64,000 nt of DNA from positions 144,146,798-144,210,797 of the forward strand of contig NC_081183.1 of assembly GCF_029867415.1 (NCBI RefSeq). The letters are read 5' to 3'. Positions 11,285-22,018 of the stretch are shown piece by piece. A program made the translations under genes and the position numbers. The notes below the pieces were generated by a model. The model worked only from the letters and a program-made list of their open reading frames with translations. It searched no databases and was not told the DNA's origin. Source of the DNA: Vicia villosa (lineage: Eukaryota; Streptophyta; Magnoliopsida; Fabales; Fabaceae). Each line of letters starts with the position of its first letter. The stretch's first letter is position 1.

Positions 11285-12880
11285 GAGTAGGGATCCCGAG
11301 AGGTTTTACAACCATGGGCGGAAGATTAAGGATCTCGCGCAGCCTGACGAGAAGTGGTTTCAGGAGGTACTAGCAGCTTCAGGCATGAGGGATCTCTGTA
11401 CGCTCGGCTACCATACTATACATAACGGTATGCTTGCTGCCTTTGCAGAGAGATGGCATCCTGAGACCTCCTCATTTCATCTACCCCACAGTGAGATTAC
11501 CATCACCCAAGATGATGTGACATGCCTACTTCATCTACCTATCAGGAGTACCCTCTTTCGTCACGGTAGGATGACGAAGGCGGAAGCTCATGAGATGTTG
11601 ATTGCTGAGCTGGGGGCTGATCCCGATGACGCCCTTGAGGAGGTGGAGAGGACACGAGGGGCCCATGTCAGGTTTAGCTTCCTGCAGAGACAATATGCTG
11701 CGGATCTCACTACGGCACAACAAGCTAAGGGGACGAGTTGGAGCAGGGTACACACAGAGAGCAGGTGCTGAGATACTGCTTCCTATATTTGATAGGCACT
11801 CAGCTCTTTGTGGACACGAGCTCGTAGTACACAGACGTCGTCTACCTGACGTACTTATCAGATATAGCACGTATCCATGAGTACAACTGGAGAGAGATTG
11901 TACTGGCGTACAGTTACCACAGACTTGGAGAGGGATGCATGTGGAAGATAAGGACAGATGCGCGTAGCTGTACTCTAGTGGTGGTAACAATCTTATATTC
12001 TTCTACTTTTTTTATATTTTTTGATAGTACTTTAAAATAACCGTGTTTTTTTCCAGGGTTGGATACTACAACACTTCCTAGACATTATTGGCTCGGGAGA
12101 GGTTCCTACATACAGAGAGGTCATGCCACGTGCCAGTGCTTTCATCCCCTTAGAGGGAACCAAGTGTCTGATCCCTACAGGCGCGGTCTTGACTGCATGG
12201 CTGCCGAGGACATCAAGTACTACTGTTATGTTAAGCACTAGGAGACGGTTCCGTTTGACGAGATAGCTTTGTATTCTGGATGGTTGGCTGCCAGCTCGAC
12301 CATTGTTGTACGCTATCTTCCGGAGTGTGTCATGCGTCAGTTTGGATATGAGCAGACGATACCTCGCGATCCTACTGTCTCAGCTCCTATCGCCATGACC
12401 CGCAGGCAGTTAGATGAGGTCTTTGCATACCGGGAGCATCACATGGTCCCTGAGGAGGCACGAGCGACGCTAGCAGAGCACGTCTGGAGTTGTTTCGAAT
12501 GGTACATCTCATGGTACTACAGAGTCTCACACCCATACATGCTTCCAGCTGCAGAGGGAGGTCCGTCCAGACCAGCCCACAAGGAGATTCTTCGTGCGCA
12601 TCAGGCTCAGTTGGACCATACTCAGGATCTTCTTCCTCGGTGTCATCAGATAGCTGACAGGGGCCTCGGAACCATTGTAGAGGGTTTAATCACTGAGGGT
12701 ACTCCTTATTCGCGTGTGCTAGATGATATGATCAGGCTGGCAGAGAGTGCATACCGCCGACATCGTGCCAGGACCCGTGGAACACTTGACGCTAGGGGTA
12801 GAGCTAGCAGAGCCCTTGGTGGACGCGGAGGTGGAGGTAGAGGAGATGTGCAGGATGATACCAGGCATACTCAATATTGA
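11285..12880 (+). pseudogene. Plant mobile domain (MAIN-like) protein, broken
   Basis: The first exon (11285-11983, after TTTCAG) encodes a PMD/MAIN-like start: DPERFYNHGRKI, then AFAERWHPETSSFHLP and ITITQDDVTCLLHLPI. The second exon begins at 12057 after TTTCCAG with GWILQHFLDIIGSGEVPTY and ends with an Arg/Gly-rich tail and a stop at 12878-12880. Such proteins act in silencing and growth or are carried by transposons. The copy is dead: a frameshift near 11735, a stop in the first exon near 11827 (after VDTSS), a one-base loss near 12150 and a stop at 12239-12241. After the last stop, 203 residues remain open (12269-12880). It sits wholly inside the Mutator-like element 10681-13334. Confidence 0.85.
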
Positions 12881-13082
12881 TATTTGATGATGTATTTATA
12901 TTTCATTTTTGTATGTTTTTGATGATGTACTCGACACTTTGACCGACATTTTTTTTATATTATATTTTTATTGGTCTACCTACTATTGTCTTTAAAATGC
13001 ATTACTGAATCTGAAAATGTATGTCTTTAAAAATGGAGTTTCTGAATGAAAATGACATGAATTCAAAAAATAGCAGACTGTT

Positions 13083-13267
13083 CCGTTGATGCACCTACGG
13101 AACATTCTACCACATTTTGTAGATGCATCTACGGAAGTATTACTAAACTGAAAATAAGGTGAATTTAATTGTGTTTTCTTTTGTTTTATACGCTTCCGTA
13201 GATGCATCTACGGAAGGAATCAATTTTTTTTCAAAATATGGGGTGCTTCCGGATGTGCATCTATGGA
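13083..13267. repeat. Right subterminal palindromes of the PMD element
   Basis: Four palindromes: near 13083 (TTCCGTTGATGCACC, TACGGAA), near 13118 (GTAGATGCATCTACGGAAG), a perfect one at 13194-13217 (arms CTTCCGTAGATG and CATCTACGGAAG) and a decayed one near 13244. They match those at the left end. Confidence 0.85.
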
Positions 13268-14014
13268 AGTTACAGGCAAAAATGAAATTTCGTGTGGTGT
13301 TTAAGAGATCTATGGGGTTGGTTGAGAAACTTTCTCAAGATTATCATCTTCTTATTGAAATTATATGGATCTTATAGGTACGCATCCGCTTTCTATTTTA
13401 TTTGAATTCACATAAGAATTCATAAAGTATTGATGGTAAGAAACCCAACAAATAGAGTAGTATCGGAGTCATCCATATTTGATTCATGGGTGAATTTTAA
13501 TAATTATTGATATTTAATATGTTTGTGGTACACATAAATATTTCATATTTCACTTTTAATCCTTCAAAAAAATTCCTTCAAAGAATGATTTTTCTAAAAA
13601 ATTTCATTCATACATTGGTCGCTTGAAATTGCGGGGTTTTTATACCCCCCTCTAAACAAACTTTAAAAAAATATTAGTTACATTAACGATTCTAACACAC
13701 AAATTCATTAATGTCAACAAATTCATAAATCACAGTACAAAAAATTCGAAACAAGATAAGTCGCCAAGAAAAAACTACCAAAACTTCATTAATCATCATT
13801 ATCATGTTTATAAAATATTGTAATCATCATTATCATGTTTATAAAATATTGTAATTCATAACCAAAACGGTGATATGGTCTAAGAAACAAACAATTTAGC
13901 TTACATTACCCTCAAACAGAAATCAGTTCAAACCACCCATGGAATGAACATCTTAGACTGAGTTTCATACTTGACACCACTTCCATTTTTTTGTTTAGAA
14001 AGATATCCCAACTA

Positions 14015-14168
14015 TTTTTTTTGGCTTATTACCACCGGTACATATAGTCTGGTGCGGAGGTCAGTTCTGGCATCAAGTGGGTCTAGTCTCCTCTCGATCG
14101 CAGTTGCGGGGGATCGAACCGTGGTCCTCCCTACCAAGCCCAACGCCAATCACTACTGGACAAACTAA
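14015..14168 (-). mobile_element. tRNA-derived SINE
   Basis: Read on the minus strand, the element starts near TTTGTCCAGTAGTGATTGG, contains GGTTCGATCCCC (a clear RNA polymerase III box B) about 40 bases later, and ends in a run of A (T-run at 14014-14022 on the plus strand). Length is about 150 bp. The start resembles a decayed box A. A possible short target duplication around TAGTT is not convincing. Confidence 0.7.
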
Positions 14169-14453
14169 CGATTGATATAGCATCTACATTTAAATTTACT
14201 TATTATAAAAATAGAATATTGCAGTATATTTCCAAGTGCTTGATTCTTCTCATGACAACAATATAACAACATAGGCATTCAAATTTCAAGTTTCTTAGAC
14301 TATTGTTTGTATTATAATTATTATTCAGAGTTATGTTATGAACAACTCACAACTAATATACTTCAACTTCAAATAAACAAATACATAACAAATAAACTCT
14401 AAGGATGTCCTCGGATTTTCCATTATTTACTACAGAAAGCATAATTGTTACAT

Positions 14454-15162
14454 TTTATTCCTATGGATTTGTGTTTGAAGAAGATTTGGATGATCTTGTA
14501 TTCAAAGAAGGCTTTATCTTGACAATATGTTCATCACTGACTCCTATTTTCTTCGCATAACAACTGATTTCAAAGAATCTTTTAACAGCTTCATCCATGT
14601 AATTCTTTCCTTGCTTAACAATTATGTCTTTCTCTATTGTACCGGTAACTAGTGAAAATACTGTCTCCTTTAAGAACTGTTTCTAGTTGGATCAACTCCT
14701 GCTTAAATTCACCGAGTTTCGCATCTTCATTAGTCTCTCCTTTCCTTAACTTTACTGGTGCTGGAAGTTCCATTGCATCAAATAACACTAAAAAGAATCA
14801 ACAAAATGCAAAACATGCTGGAAAAGTTTATTAATAAAGATGAATACACGGTCAATGTATTATATATTTGTCTACGAGAATGAGGAACTAACCTGGGCAT
14901 GATCAGTCGTGGGTTCTTTCCTGATTTTAACAATACCTTCAAATGTTCCAGTCCATTGATCTTTCTTGGTAAGAAAATTAGGCAAATTGAAGACTTTCTT
15001 AATTGTTGTGGAAATCGATGAGTGTTCACATTTTGATGTAGGAGTTGGTGATCTGTTTGACCCATGAACAACTGCATCAATATGACAAAAAGAACTCCTT
15101 GTGATATGACACGTGGTTAAGGGAATGAAGATCATCAGAACTAACGAGGATTTTGAACTCAT
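14454..15162 (-). pseudogene. Unrecognised spliced gene fragment inside the TIR element
   Basis: Minus-strand coding stretches follow one another: 15162-14872 (includes [19 protein letters not shown]), 14772-14660 ([20 protein letters not shown] onward) and 14640-14454 ([15 protein letters not shown], ending SSSNTNP and a stop). The third is in a different frame from the second, so a frameshift or unseen intron separates them. I do not recognise the protein. It is lysine/glutamate-rich with no membrane segment. The position between inverted repeats suggests a captured fragment of a host gene. Confidence 0.45.
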
Positions 15163-15736
15163 TCGAAAGCTCTTCTGAATTTAATTTCATCGATTTTGAT
15201 TTTGATTCTTTCTCTGACATTGATGAATTTGTGTGTTATAATCGTTGTTGCAAAACTTGCTCGCAAGGTGTTCAACAGGAGTTCAGAACTGATATCTTTC
15301 TTCTTTTTTCTGGGTTTGCTTAGAGGGGGTTTAAAACCCCCACAATTTCAAGTGTTTTCAGATTTTTTTTAACAAGTTGTCTTCCATGCAGCGTGCCACG
15401 TCAGCTGGAGTTAATGAAAGTTGAAAGGAGTGATCAAAATTGTGGATGGAAAACTTTATGAGAATTATTATTTGAAGGAAAATTTTAGAGGGACAAAAAA
15501 CGAAATTTTGATATTTATAAGGATCAAAAACATATTTAACCCTAATTTTAAATGAGTCAATTAAAATTTTAAAAAATTACCAAAGTGATGTCTTTTATGG
15601 AGATTACTTATAGGAATATTAAATGTTAGGGTGTACATCTTTTTAAGTGAATGTTAATTGGCACAGGGAAAATTTGATATTTAATATGATTATATACACA
15701 AATTTATAATGATAAACATGTGATAATTTTAACGTT

Positions 15737-16160
15737 CACTAGTGCAGGAAGAAGATTTTACACCGGTTCTTTTAAACATATTACACTCATTATAATCGGG
15801 AGTAAACTCATCAGGTGAGATATGTATGAAGATTTTACACCCATTTAAAAAGTGGTGTAAAAAGAGGATACATTACATCTTATTTTAGAAAAAATGAGTA
15901 TAAAATGTCAGATATTAATAAAGAATTTCTAGGAATATACACCCTATTTTTGATAAAATGGGTGTAAATTTGTAGATACATACACTAATTTAAACGAATT
16001 TACACCCTATTTTTTATTTATTGGGTGTAAAACACCTAATATTTAGACAAAATTTTGATGTATTTACACCCTGTTTTAGATAAAACAGATGTAAAATGAC
16101 TAATATTTACACTTAATTTTAACAAATTTTAACGGGTGTAAAATCTCCAATATTCATATA
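15737..16160. mobile_element. CACTA-type terminus with TTTACACCC subterminal repeats
   Basis: CACTAGTGCAGGAAG at 15737 is a typical CACTA end. It is followed by alternating TTTACACCC and GGGTGTAAA, often as hairpins around AT-rich loops (15836-15862, 15945-15966, 16009-16030, 16064-16096). No opposite end and no coding sequence are visible, so this is a fragment. Confidence 0.7.
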
Positions 16161-16194
16161 GGATTAAAATTTACACTTAATTTTAACAAATCTC

Positions 16195-16400
16195 ATATTT
16201 TACTTTTAGTTTTTTAAAAAAAAGTTCTTCAAAAAATAGTCTTTCTAAAAATTTTCATCCACATTTTTGGTCTCCAGTTAAAATCATCGGTAATTCAATG
16301 GTTAAGTAGTAAATCGTCGCTAAAACTGTCGTTAATTCTAACGTTAATTTGCAAAAACCATCGCTAAGTTGCAAGAAGGACCAAAAGTTAATGAAATTTT
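16195..16400. repeat. Dispersed repeat, opposite copy of 5410-5600
   Basis: Contains the complement of the 5410-5600 phrases: AAAACCATCGCTAAGTTGCA, GGACCAAAAGTTAATG and TTTTTTAGGAGG. It directly follows the CACTA-type fragment. Confidence 0.5.
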
Positions 16401-16484
16401 TTAGGAGGATATTTTTTAAAGAAAATTTTTTTAAGGACTAAAAGTGAAATATGAAATATTTAAAAAAATCATAAACATATTTCA

Positions 16485-16487
<3 letters not shown>

Positions 16488-16550
<63 letters not shown>
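16488..16550. repeat. (TA)n microsatellite
   Basis: An uninterrupted run of TA dinucleotides of about 60 bp. Confidence 0.98.
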
Positions 16551-16552
<2 letters not shown>

Positions 16553-18000
16553 GGGTGTAACTTATCCGTTATTACCTTGTATTTATATATACACACAAAA
16601 AGATATTCAATCAGTTACTTCATGTTAATTGTACCAACAAATCATACATTGAACAAAAATTATATCTATATGTAAGTTTTTGAGAATCGCTTTCGTTTTG
16701 TCATTATTTCTTTGTTTTCTTGTAGCTTTTGCTCTTCAGCCATGTGTATTTGGTGTTCTTGTTGATTTTACTTTTCCTCCATTTGTAAAAGAAAATTGAA
16801 CGCGGAGTTATATGTGGCCGATTGATATTTTTTCATGCATTGATATATAATAAATTAAACAAATATATAATAAAAAAAATGACCTAAATCCTAATGAACT
16901 TTAATGCCTCATGAGTCATGATACACGCTGGGACTGTTACGTTAAACTCAATCTTTCGATCTACTGGAAAACAATTCCTTTAAGTTAAACTAGTGAATAT
17001 AAGATGTTAAACTCAATCTTATATTTCGCTTTAACCTATTATATTCACTATTTCTCTTGACAATTGACTTTCAGTCCCGGCCCTCAGATCTTCGTAGACA
17101 TCTTCCTTTCTAACTACCCTCATGCATACAACTTAAGCCTACGAAATTACACTTATGTTTTCTTTCTTGGAAGAATCTTAATCACTTGAACCGTGTTTGT
17201 ATACTCCAATATTTCAGTAAGCTAGTAGTTTAAATAACCATCTATATACCTATAAGTATATCACATTAGTGTAACTTAAAGGGGTAAATGATTCATGTGT
17301 ATCAGGAGCATGAAATTATCACTATTTCCTTTATTAATTTTCATATGAATCACCAAATTTATATAAAAAAATGGGGTATCATGTTAAAACAATTATTCAT
17401 TTAGACGTTGGAATATGCAATTTCATTATATAAGTGCCCACCAAAAATCATAAATTACAAATCTTCAATGATGTCACTAGTAACAAATTGCATGTTATTC
17501 TCGAAAAGACGAAAACACCCGAGCATTTCACCGCTAGACCACACACACGCACACTCTCATTTAATTACAATTTAACCGAAATTTTTGAGACCCTTTGCGG
17601 TAGCTCGCCTTGCACAACAAAATAACACGACCCATCAAAATCAATCAAAAAATAAATACAAGGTACAATAAATTTCACTTTAATACAAACTTGACTGAAA
17701 AATTCAAAAGAAATTAAAATGTTTCTGAGAAGTAAGGTTGTTAGCAATGACAAAAAATAAAAGACAAAATCGAAAGCTCTGTAATGTCAACACAATACAT
17801 CATAACCAAGAAAAGTGCTTTGTTTGGCCCACTTCATTATCATTAGAAACTGCATCACATTCCATCAAAGTCATTGAAGATGGGAAACTCCTTTGTCATT
17901 ATTTCAGAGATAATTGCAACCAACATAGGACTGTTAATTACATGAATTCGTCTCCATATTGAAAGATTACACATAGTTTTACACATGCATATGACACAAA
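16551..18000. other. No gene seen
   Basis: Short open frames around 17434-17625 and 17738-17962 have no recognisable similarity, no splice logic and ordinary AT-rich composition. I regard the stretch as non-coding. Confidence 0.5.
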
Positions 18001-18180
18001 TTCTAACCTAAACTATTTTGATACATGTGACGCAACTATAAATATAGACATCAAAGTCGACACTTCAACTAATACATTGACATCAATAATAATTATAAGA
18101 ACTAAATAAATTAAATATAATTATATGTATCAATGTCGTGTCAGACATTGATGTGCAAAACATGACACATATTTTTATTA
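18000..18180. repeat. MITE-like 'acac/tgtc' repeat
   Basis: Phrases around CATGTGACGC, CAAAGTCGACACTTCA and TCAATGTCGTGTCAGACATT resemble those at 36345-36475 (ACACGGATACCGGACA, GTGTCGTGTGGTGTCTGAC) and 44435-44500. This looks like one family of short elements scattered in the window. Confidence 0.4.
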
Positions 18181-18412
18181 AGAGGTGTCGGTGTTACAAA
18201 GAAAATTAACTAAAATTAGTGAAAGTTAGTTGTAGTAGTAAGAAACAAAGCTTAGTTAAGCTACAAGAGGGGCTCATAGTGATAGCATCAAGTAGTGGTG
18301 CAGCTAACTAATATTGAAAGCAACAGAATACATAAAGAAAGAGGAAGAGACAGAAGTGGGCAATCGTGAGATTCAGCGCAGTGTATGGGATTTTGTAAGA
18401 TATACTGACAAA

Positions 18413-18784
18413 CAGTGGCGGAGCCAGGACCCTGGTCCAGGGGGTGCAAACTTCCGAACATTAATTAATATTAATAATTATAGTAATATATATTTAAATT
18501 AATTAATACTTATAGTAATATATATTTAAAAAATTACATTGTATTGAAAAAATAACAATAGCAAAGTCAGTTCTAGTGCTGCATTAAAACAAACAATAAC
18601 AAAGTCTTAACCAAACATTCCTAAACTTGGGCTAGAAATCAAAGGTTAATTTGAACTTGGGCTATGGGTGCAAAACTATTTTTTCAGGGGGTTCAAAATC
18701 AAATAAAATAGAGATATTGGTGCAATATTTTAAAATCCAGGGGGTTCAATTGAACCCCCTCATTATACTCTCCCTCCGCCACTG
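18413..18784. mobile_element. hAT-type MITE with 8-bp target duplications
   Basis: Terminal inverted repeats CAGTGGCGGAGCCAGGA (18413) and TCCGCCACTG (ending 18784), flanked by perfect 8-bp duplications CTGACAAA at 18405-18412 and 18785-18792. Length is 372 bp with no coding. GGGGTGCAAA and GGGGGTTCAA phrases occur towards the ends. Confidence 0.9.
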
Positions 18785-18929
18785 CTGACAAATGAGCCGG
18801 TCGGTTAGGTGTTTGATATAATGTCTGATAGAGCCAAAACTCAAATGCTTTAAAACCACTTCTTATTTTTCCATGTCATAGGATTAGGATCCTATACTAA
18901 TGAATCTAAACAAAATAACAACAAATGTT

Positions 18930-19343
18930 ACGGGTACACTTAGGACCCGTAATATATTGAACCGACTGGAATATAGTTTAATATTCGGTTCGATAATTAA
19001 ATCGTTGAATTATATTTATGAATCAAATTAGCTAAAAATTAAGTTCGTTAAATAAATGAGCTGAACTTGAATTATACAATGTTCGACTCGTTAGATTTAT
19101 GAGTCAACTTAATTATATATATGAATTATATTATCTTTAAAAGTATGTTTAAAGATTTGCTTTAAATCTTACCCCGATATTTTCTTTTAATATAATAGTT
19201 TTAATTTATAATTTATATTCTCAAATGACTAAAATATTTTAAAAATAATTATACAAATGAAATCAACATCGTAAAAATTTCAATCTTATAACTCTTATTT
19301 TAATTCTATATTTTTTTATCAAAAAAATATTAATTTAAAATGT

Positions 19344-19382
<39 letters not shown>

Positions 19383-19590
19383 TTAAAAAATGACTTTTAA
19401 AATCGTGAAAAAAGCGAGTTGAACCTAACGAGTTGAACCGAGTTGTTCGCGAATTTCTAACGAGTCGAATTTGAGGTGAAAAAAATTTGTGACGAACTCA
19501 AATCGATATTTGAGCTTAATCAATTCTTAACGAGTCGAGCCGAGTTGAAGCGAGTTCGACTCGACTCAACTCATTTCCAGCTGTAACCAT
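18930..19590. repeat. 'gagtcgag'-rich dispersed repeat with (TA)n
   Basis: Recurrent ACGAGTTGAAC, ACGAGTCGAG and GAGTTCGACTCGACTC phrases near the right end, with partners such as GTTCGACTCGTTAG near 19080. It probably folds back and is a MITE-like repeat. A (TA)n run sits at about 19347-19378. No coding. Confidence 0.45.
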
Positions 19591-20251
19591 ATATCACCAA
19601 AACATTTTTTTTTATTTTTCTCTCTTTAAAACAACTTTGGTGTTGGTTAATGATAATATAAAAATTTGATAAATAAATATATAGTTTTGTTAAGAAATAT
19701 TTTAAGTATTAAAAAGTAATTTGAAGTGAAAAAATAAAGTTGATTAATTAAATGTAATAAGTTAGTTAATATAGTTTATAATTTAGTTATTGAGTGTTTA
19801 ACATAAAAAAATGAAGTCTTATGTGGTAAATCAATTTTGGTTAATAATATGTATAAAATTGGTTAATATAATTTTTAATTTGATTAATGAGTTCTTAAAG
19901 TTAAAAAAAAAAAAAAAATTAAAGTTGATTAATGTAATTTTTTCATAATTTAATGTCAGAATTTGGTTTATATTATTTATTTTATTGGTTAATAAATTAG
20001 TGCAAGTGGTTAATAAATTATAAATAAAATAATAACATATACTTTTGTGATTAATACAATGGTAAAGTTGGTTGATGACAAAATCTTATTTTTATGTCAG
20101 AAAATAAATTTTGAAGAAAGAATATTTTGTATAAATAATATTTTTTATAATTATTTGGAAAAAACATTCTTTATTGTGAACAGTACATGTCAAATTTAGG
20201 TGTAAATTTGGTATCAATGTAGCACGCCTGAAATTAAATATACGGGAGAGG

Positions 20252-20802
20252 TGTTGAGAATCAAGTGTGAGGAAGGAGTCTCACATTGATTAGAAAATGG
20301 AAGATTGAACACTTTATAAGTGAGAAAACTCAAACATCTATCACTTTAAGGTTTTGAGTAAATATGTAGTGTGTCTCTCACAAAAGTGTGTTTCAAGTGT
20401 AAAAATGCTCCCTCGTTGTGATCTCCTGAGAGTAGTCTCTAACAGTTGTATCATGAGTTTTTAGTTTCGAGTTAAGGGGTCAGCTTACTTGTATTGAAAG
20501 AAATCCCCACAGGTGGTGGTGTCCCATTAAAGAATGTTAATAGAGGTACAAAGAACATCCACTTGAGGGGGAGAGGGACATTGTGTATAGACTCACACTT
20601 AAGGGGAAATATTGAGAATCAAGTGTGAGGAAGAAGTATCACATTGATTAGAAAATGGAAGATTGAGCATTTTTTAATTGAGAGAACTCACACACCTATC
20701 ACCTTAAAGTTTTGAGTGAATATGTGGTGCGTCTCTCATAAAGGTGTGTCTCAAGTGTAAAAATGCTCCCTCATTGTGATCTCCTGAGAATAACCTCCAA
20801 CA
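20252..20802 (+). mobile_element. TRIM retroelement with 5-bp target duplications
   Basis: LTR1 20252-20444 (TGTTGAGAATCAAGTGTGAG to CTCTAACA) and LTR2 20610-20802 (TATTGAGAATCAAGTGTGAG to CTCCAACA), each 193 bp. The interior of 165 bp begins with GTTGTATCATGAG at the primer-binding position and ends with the purine tract AAGGGGAAA before LTR2. Flanks AGAGG (20247-20251 and 20803-20807) form a perfect target duplication. Same family as 6284-6766. Confidence 0.9.
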
Positions 20803-20809
20803 AGAGGGA

Positions 20810-21500
20810 GTAGTTTAAATCTTCACCCTTCAACATTCACATTTTTAAAAAATTTTATTATTTTTTTTTTTAATATGTGGTGTTGATTTCACATGATGAT
20901 AAATTTAAGGGAGACAATCCACTTCCTAAATATATAGATCAAATATATATTTTAATAATAAATAATTAATCAATTGTTAGTATATATTATACAATTGTCA
21001 AAACTTAAATCATGTATTTTTTTAATTTCTTTTATTTTTTAATTCATCTATTTTAAGGCAATTGTATTAGACACTGATACATGTAAAACATCTAATGTTA
21101 TTTATTTATTAAATTTAAAAAACAAATTGATAAAGATTAGGTTAAATTACAGTTTTTGTTCCCCTATTTTTTCAAACTCACGATATCAATCCTCCTATTT
21201 TTTTAAACAGTTTTGGTCTCCTATGCTCGTTTGTCCTCCTAAAAATGATGATGTGTACCATTTTTTAGCTACGTGGCACATAAGTTGATTTTATTTTTCC
21301 AGGTCACTTTTTTCTATATAAAAATAACTTGTAATTTTTTTTGTTAATACATAAATCAATTTAGCCTAAAGTCGTCTTCATTTCATTTTAGGTTCTGAAA
21401 TTCTTTCATTTCCTTGTTTCTGTGTTTAAATTTGTGACCCTAATCCTCGATTTTAATTTTGATTCCCTTAATCAATCTTCTTCCTTCCATTACCTAAGTT
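20810..21500. other. No gene seen; MULE-like terminal phrase near 21140
   Basis: AT-rich. The stretch from about 21143 (GGTTAAATTACAGTTTTTGT, then CCCCTATTTTT and TTTTGGTCTCC) resembles the end of legume repeat elements and could be the left end of an element that carries the GRF gene. I could not find the opposite end. Confidence 0.4.
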
Positions 21501-21521
21501 TGTTTTCTTCCCAAATCAGTT

Positions 21522-22018
21522 TGTTAACATCTGAATCTGTTAACATCTCAAGCAACCTCTCCCATTCTAGGAGAAGAAGACTGCAATGTTATTGTGGGTT
21601 GGACTCGCCCCTTGTGACTTCCTAGACATCTGAGAATCCAAGTCACAAGTTCTATGGATGTGGGTTATACAAGGTAATTTGTAATACCTAATTTTTTCCT
21701 CATATAATCTTCTCAATCTCAAATTTTAAAATAATTATTATCCCTTATGGTTTGTGTTACTCAGTTAGAAGGAAGGAAAGGACGTCAATTTTTTAAATGG
21801 TTTGATGAGGCGATGATAGAACGCTCACATGAGGTGATTAATTCACTTTTGAAAAAAGTGAATAAATTGAAGAAGAAGAAGAAGAAGAAGAATGCAATGG
21901 TGAAGAAGATAAATGCTAGCTTGAAGAAGAAGAAGAAAAATATCAAGTGTTTAGTTATTTTATTGACTCTGTCATGGGTTTTGACTATCTTGATTATCAA
22001 AAAAATGTTGGTTGGTTA
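21522..22018 (+). pseudogene. GRF-type zinc-finger protein with C-terminal membrane segment, broken
   Basis: The first exon (to 21673, before GTAATTT) reads RRRRLQCYCGLDSPLVTS, then an in-frame TAG, then NPSHKFYGCGLYK. This matches the C-x-C-G and F-x-G-C parts of the GRF zinc finger. The second exon (21765-22018, after TTACTCAG) continues in phase with RQFFKWFDEAMIERSHEVIN, a Lys-rich stretch of GAAGAA repeats and a hydrophobic segment of about 20 residues near the end. The in-frame stop and the missing last cysteine (RQFF where the family usually has C-x-FF) argue that it is not functional. Small plant proteins of this design are common and often transposon-associated. Confidence 0.65.

Larger units (their letters stand above)
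10672..13343. mobile_element. Mutator-like element carrying a plant-mobile-domain gene, with 9-bp target duplications
   Basis: The element proper is 10681-13334. Its left end reads GAGAATTTCTTAAC and the complement of its right end reads GAAAGTTTCTCAAC. Similarity continues inward for about 90 bp (CACACACCAC / AAACACCACAC, then CGAA). The flanks are the perfect 9-bp duplication TCAAGATTA at 10672-10680 and 13335-13343, diagnostic for Mutator-type insertion. Both subterminal regions carry palindromes with arms CTTCCGTAGATG and CATCTACGGAAG. Inside is a PMD pseudogene and no transposase, so it would need one in trans. The element at 50927-55465 has a related terminus. Confidence 0.9.
13515..15541. 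mobile_element. Terminal-inverted-repeat element carrying a gene fragment
   Basis: A strong inverted match joins 13621-13660 (GCTTGAAATTGCGGGGTTTT, then CCCCCCTCTAAAC) with 15315-15354 (its complement, AGAGGGGGTTTAAAACCCCC, then AATTTCAAG). Outer parts, from TTTAATATGTTTG on the left to AACATATTTAACCC on the right, also correspond loosely, so the ends are approximate. I found no clear target duplication. The interior holds a spliced gene fragment and a SINE, which resembles a Pack-type element that has captured host sequence. Superfamily not settled. Confidence 0.6.

Noticed and set aside
11535..11990. 151-codon minus-strand frame
   Set aside because: It is antisense to the PMD pseudogene exon; no domain similarity.
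17434..17962. Two adjacent short frames as a small gene
   Set aside because: No shared composition, splice sites or similarity; expected by chance in this base composition.
21785..22000. Phe-rich minus-strand frame
   Set aside because: Antisense of the Lys-rich GAAGAA stretch in the GRF pseudogene.
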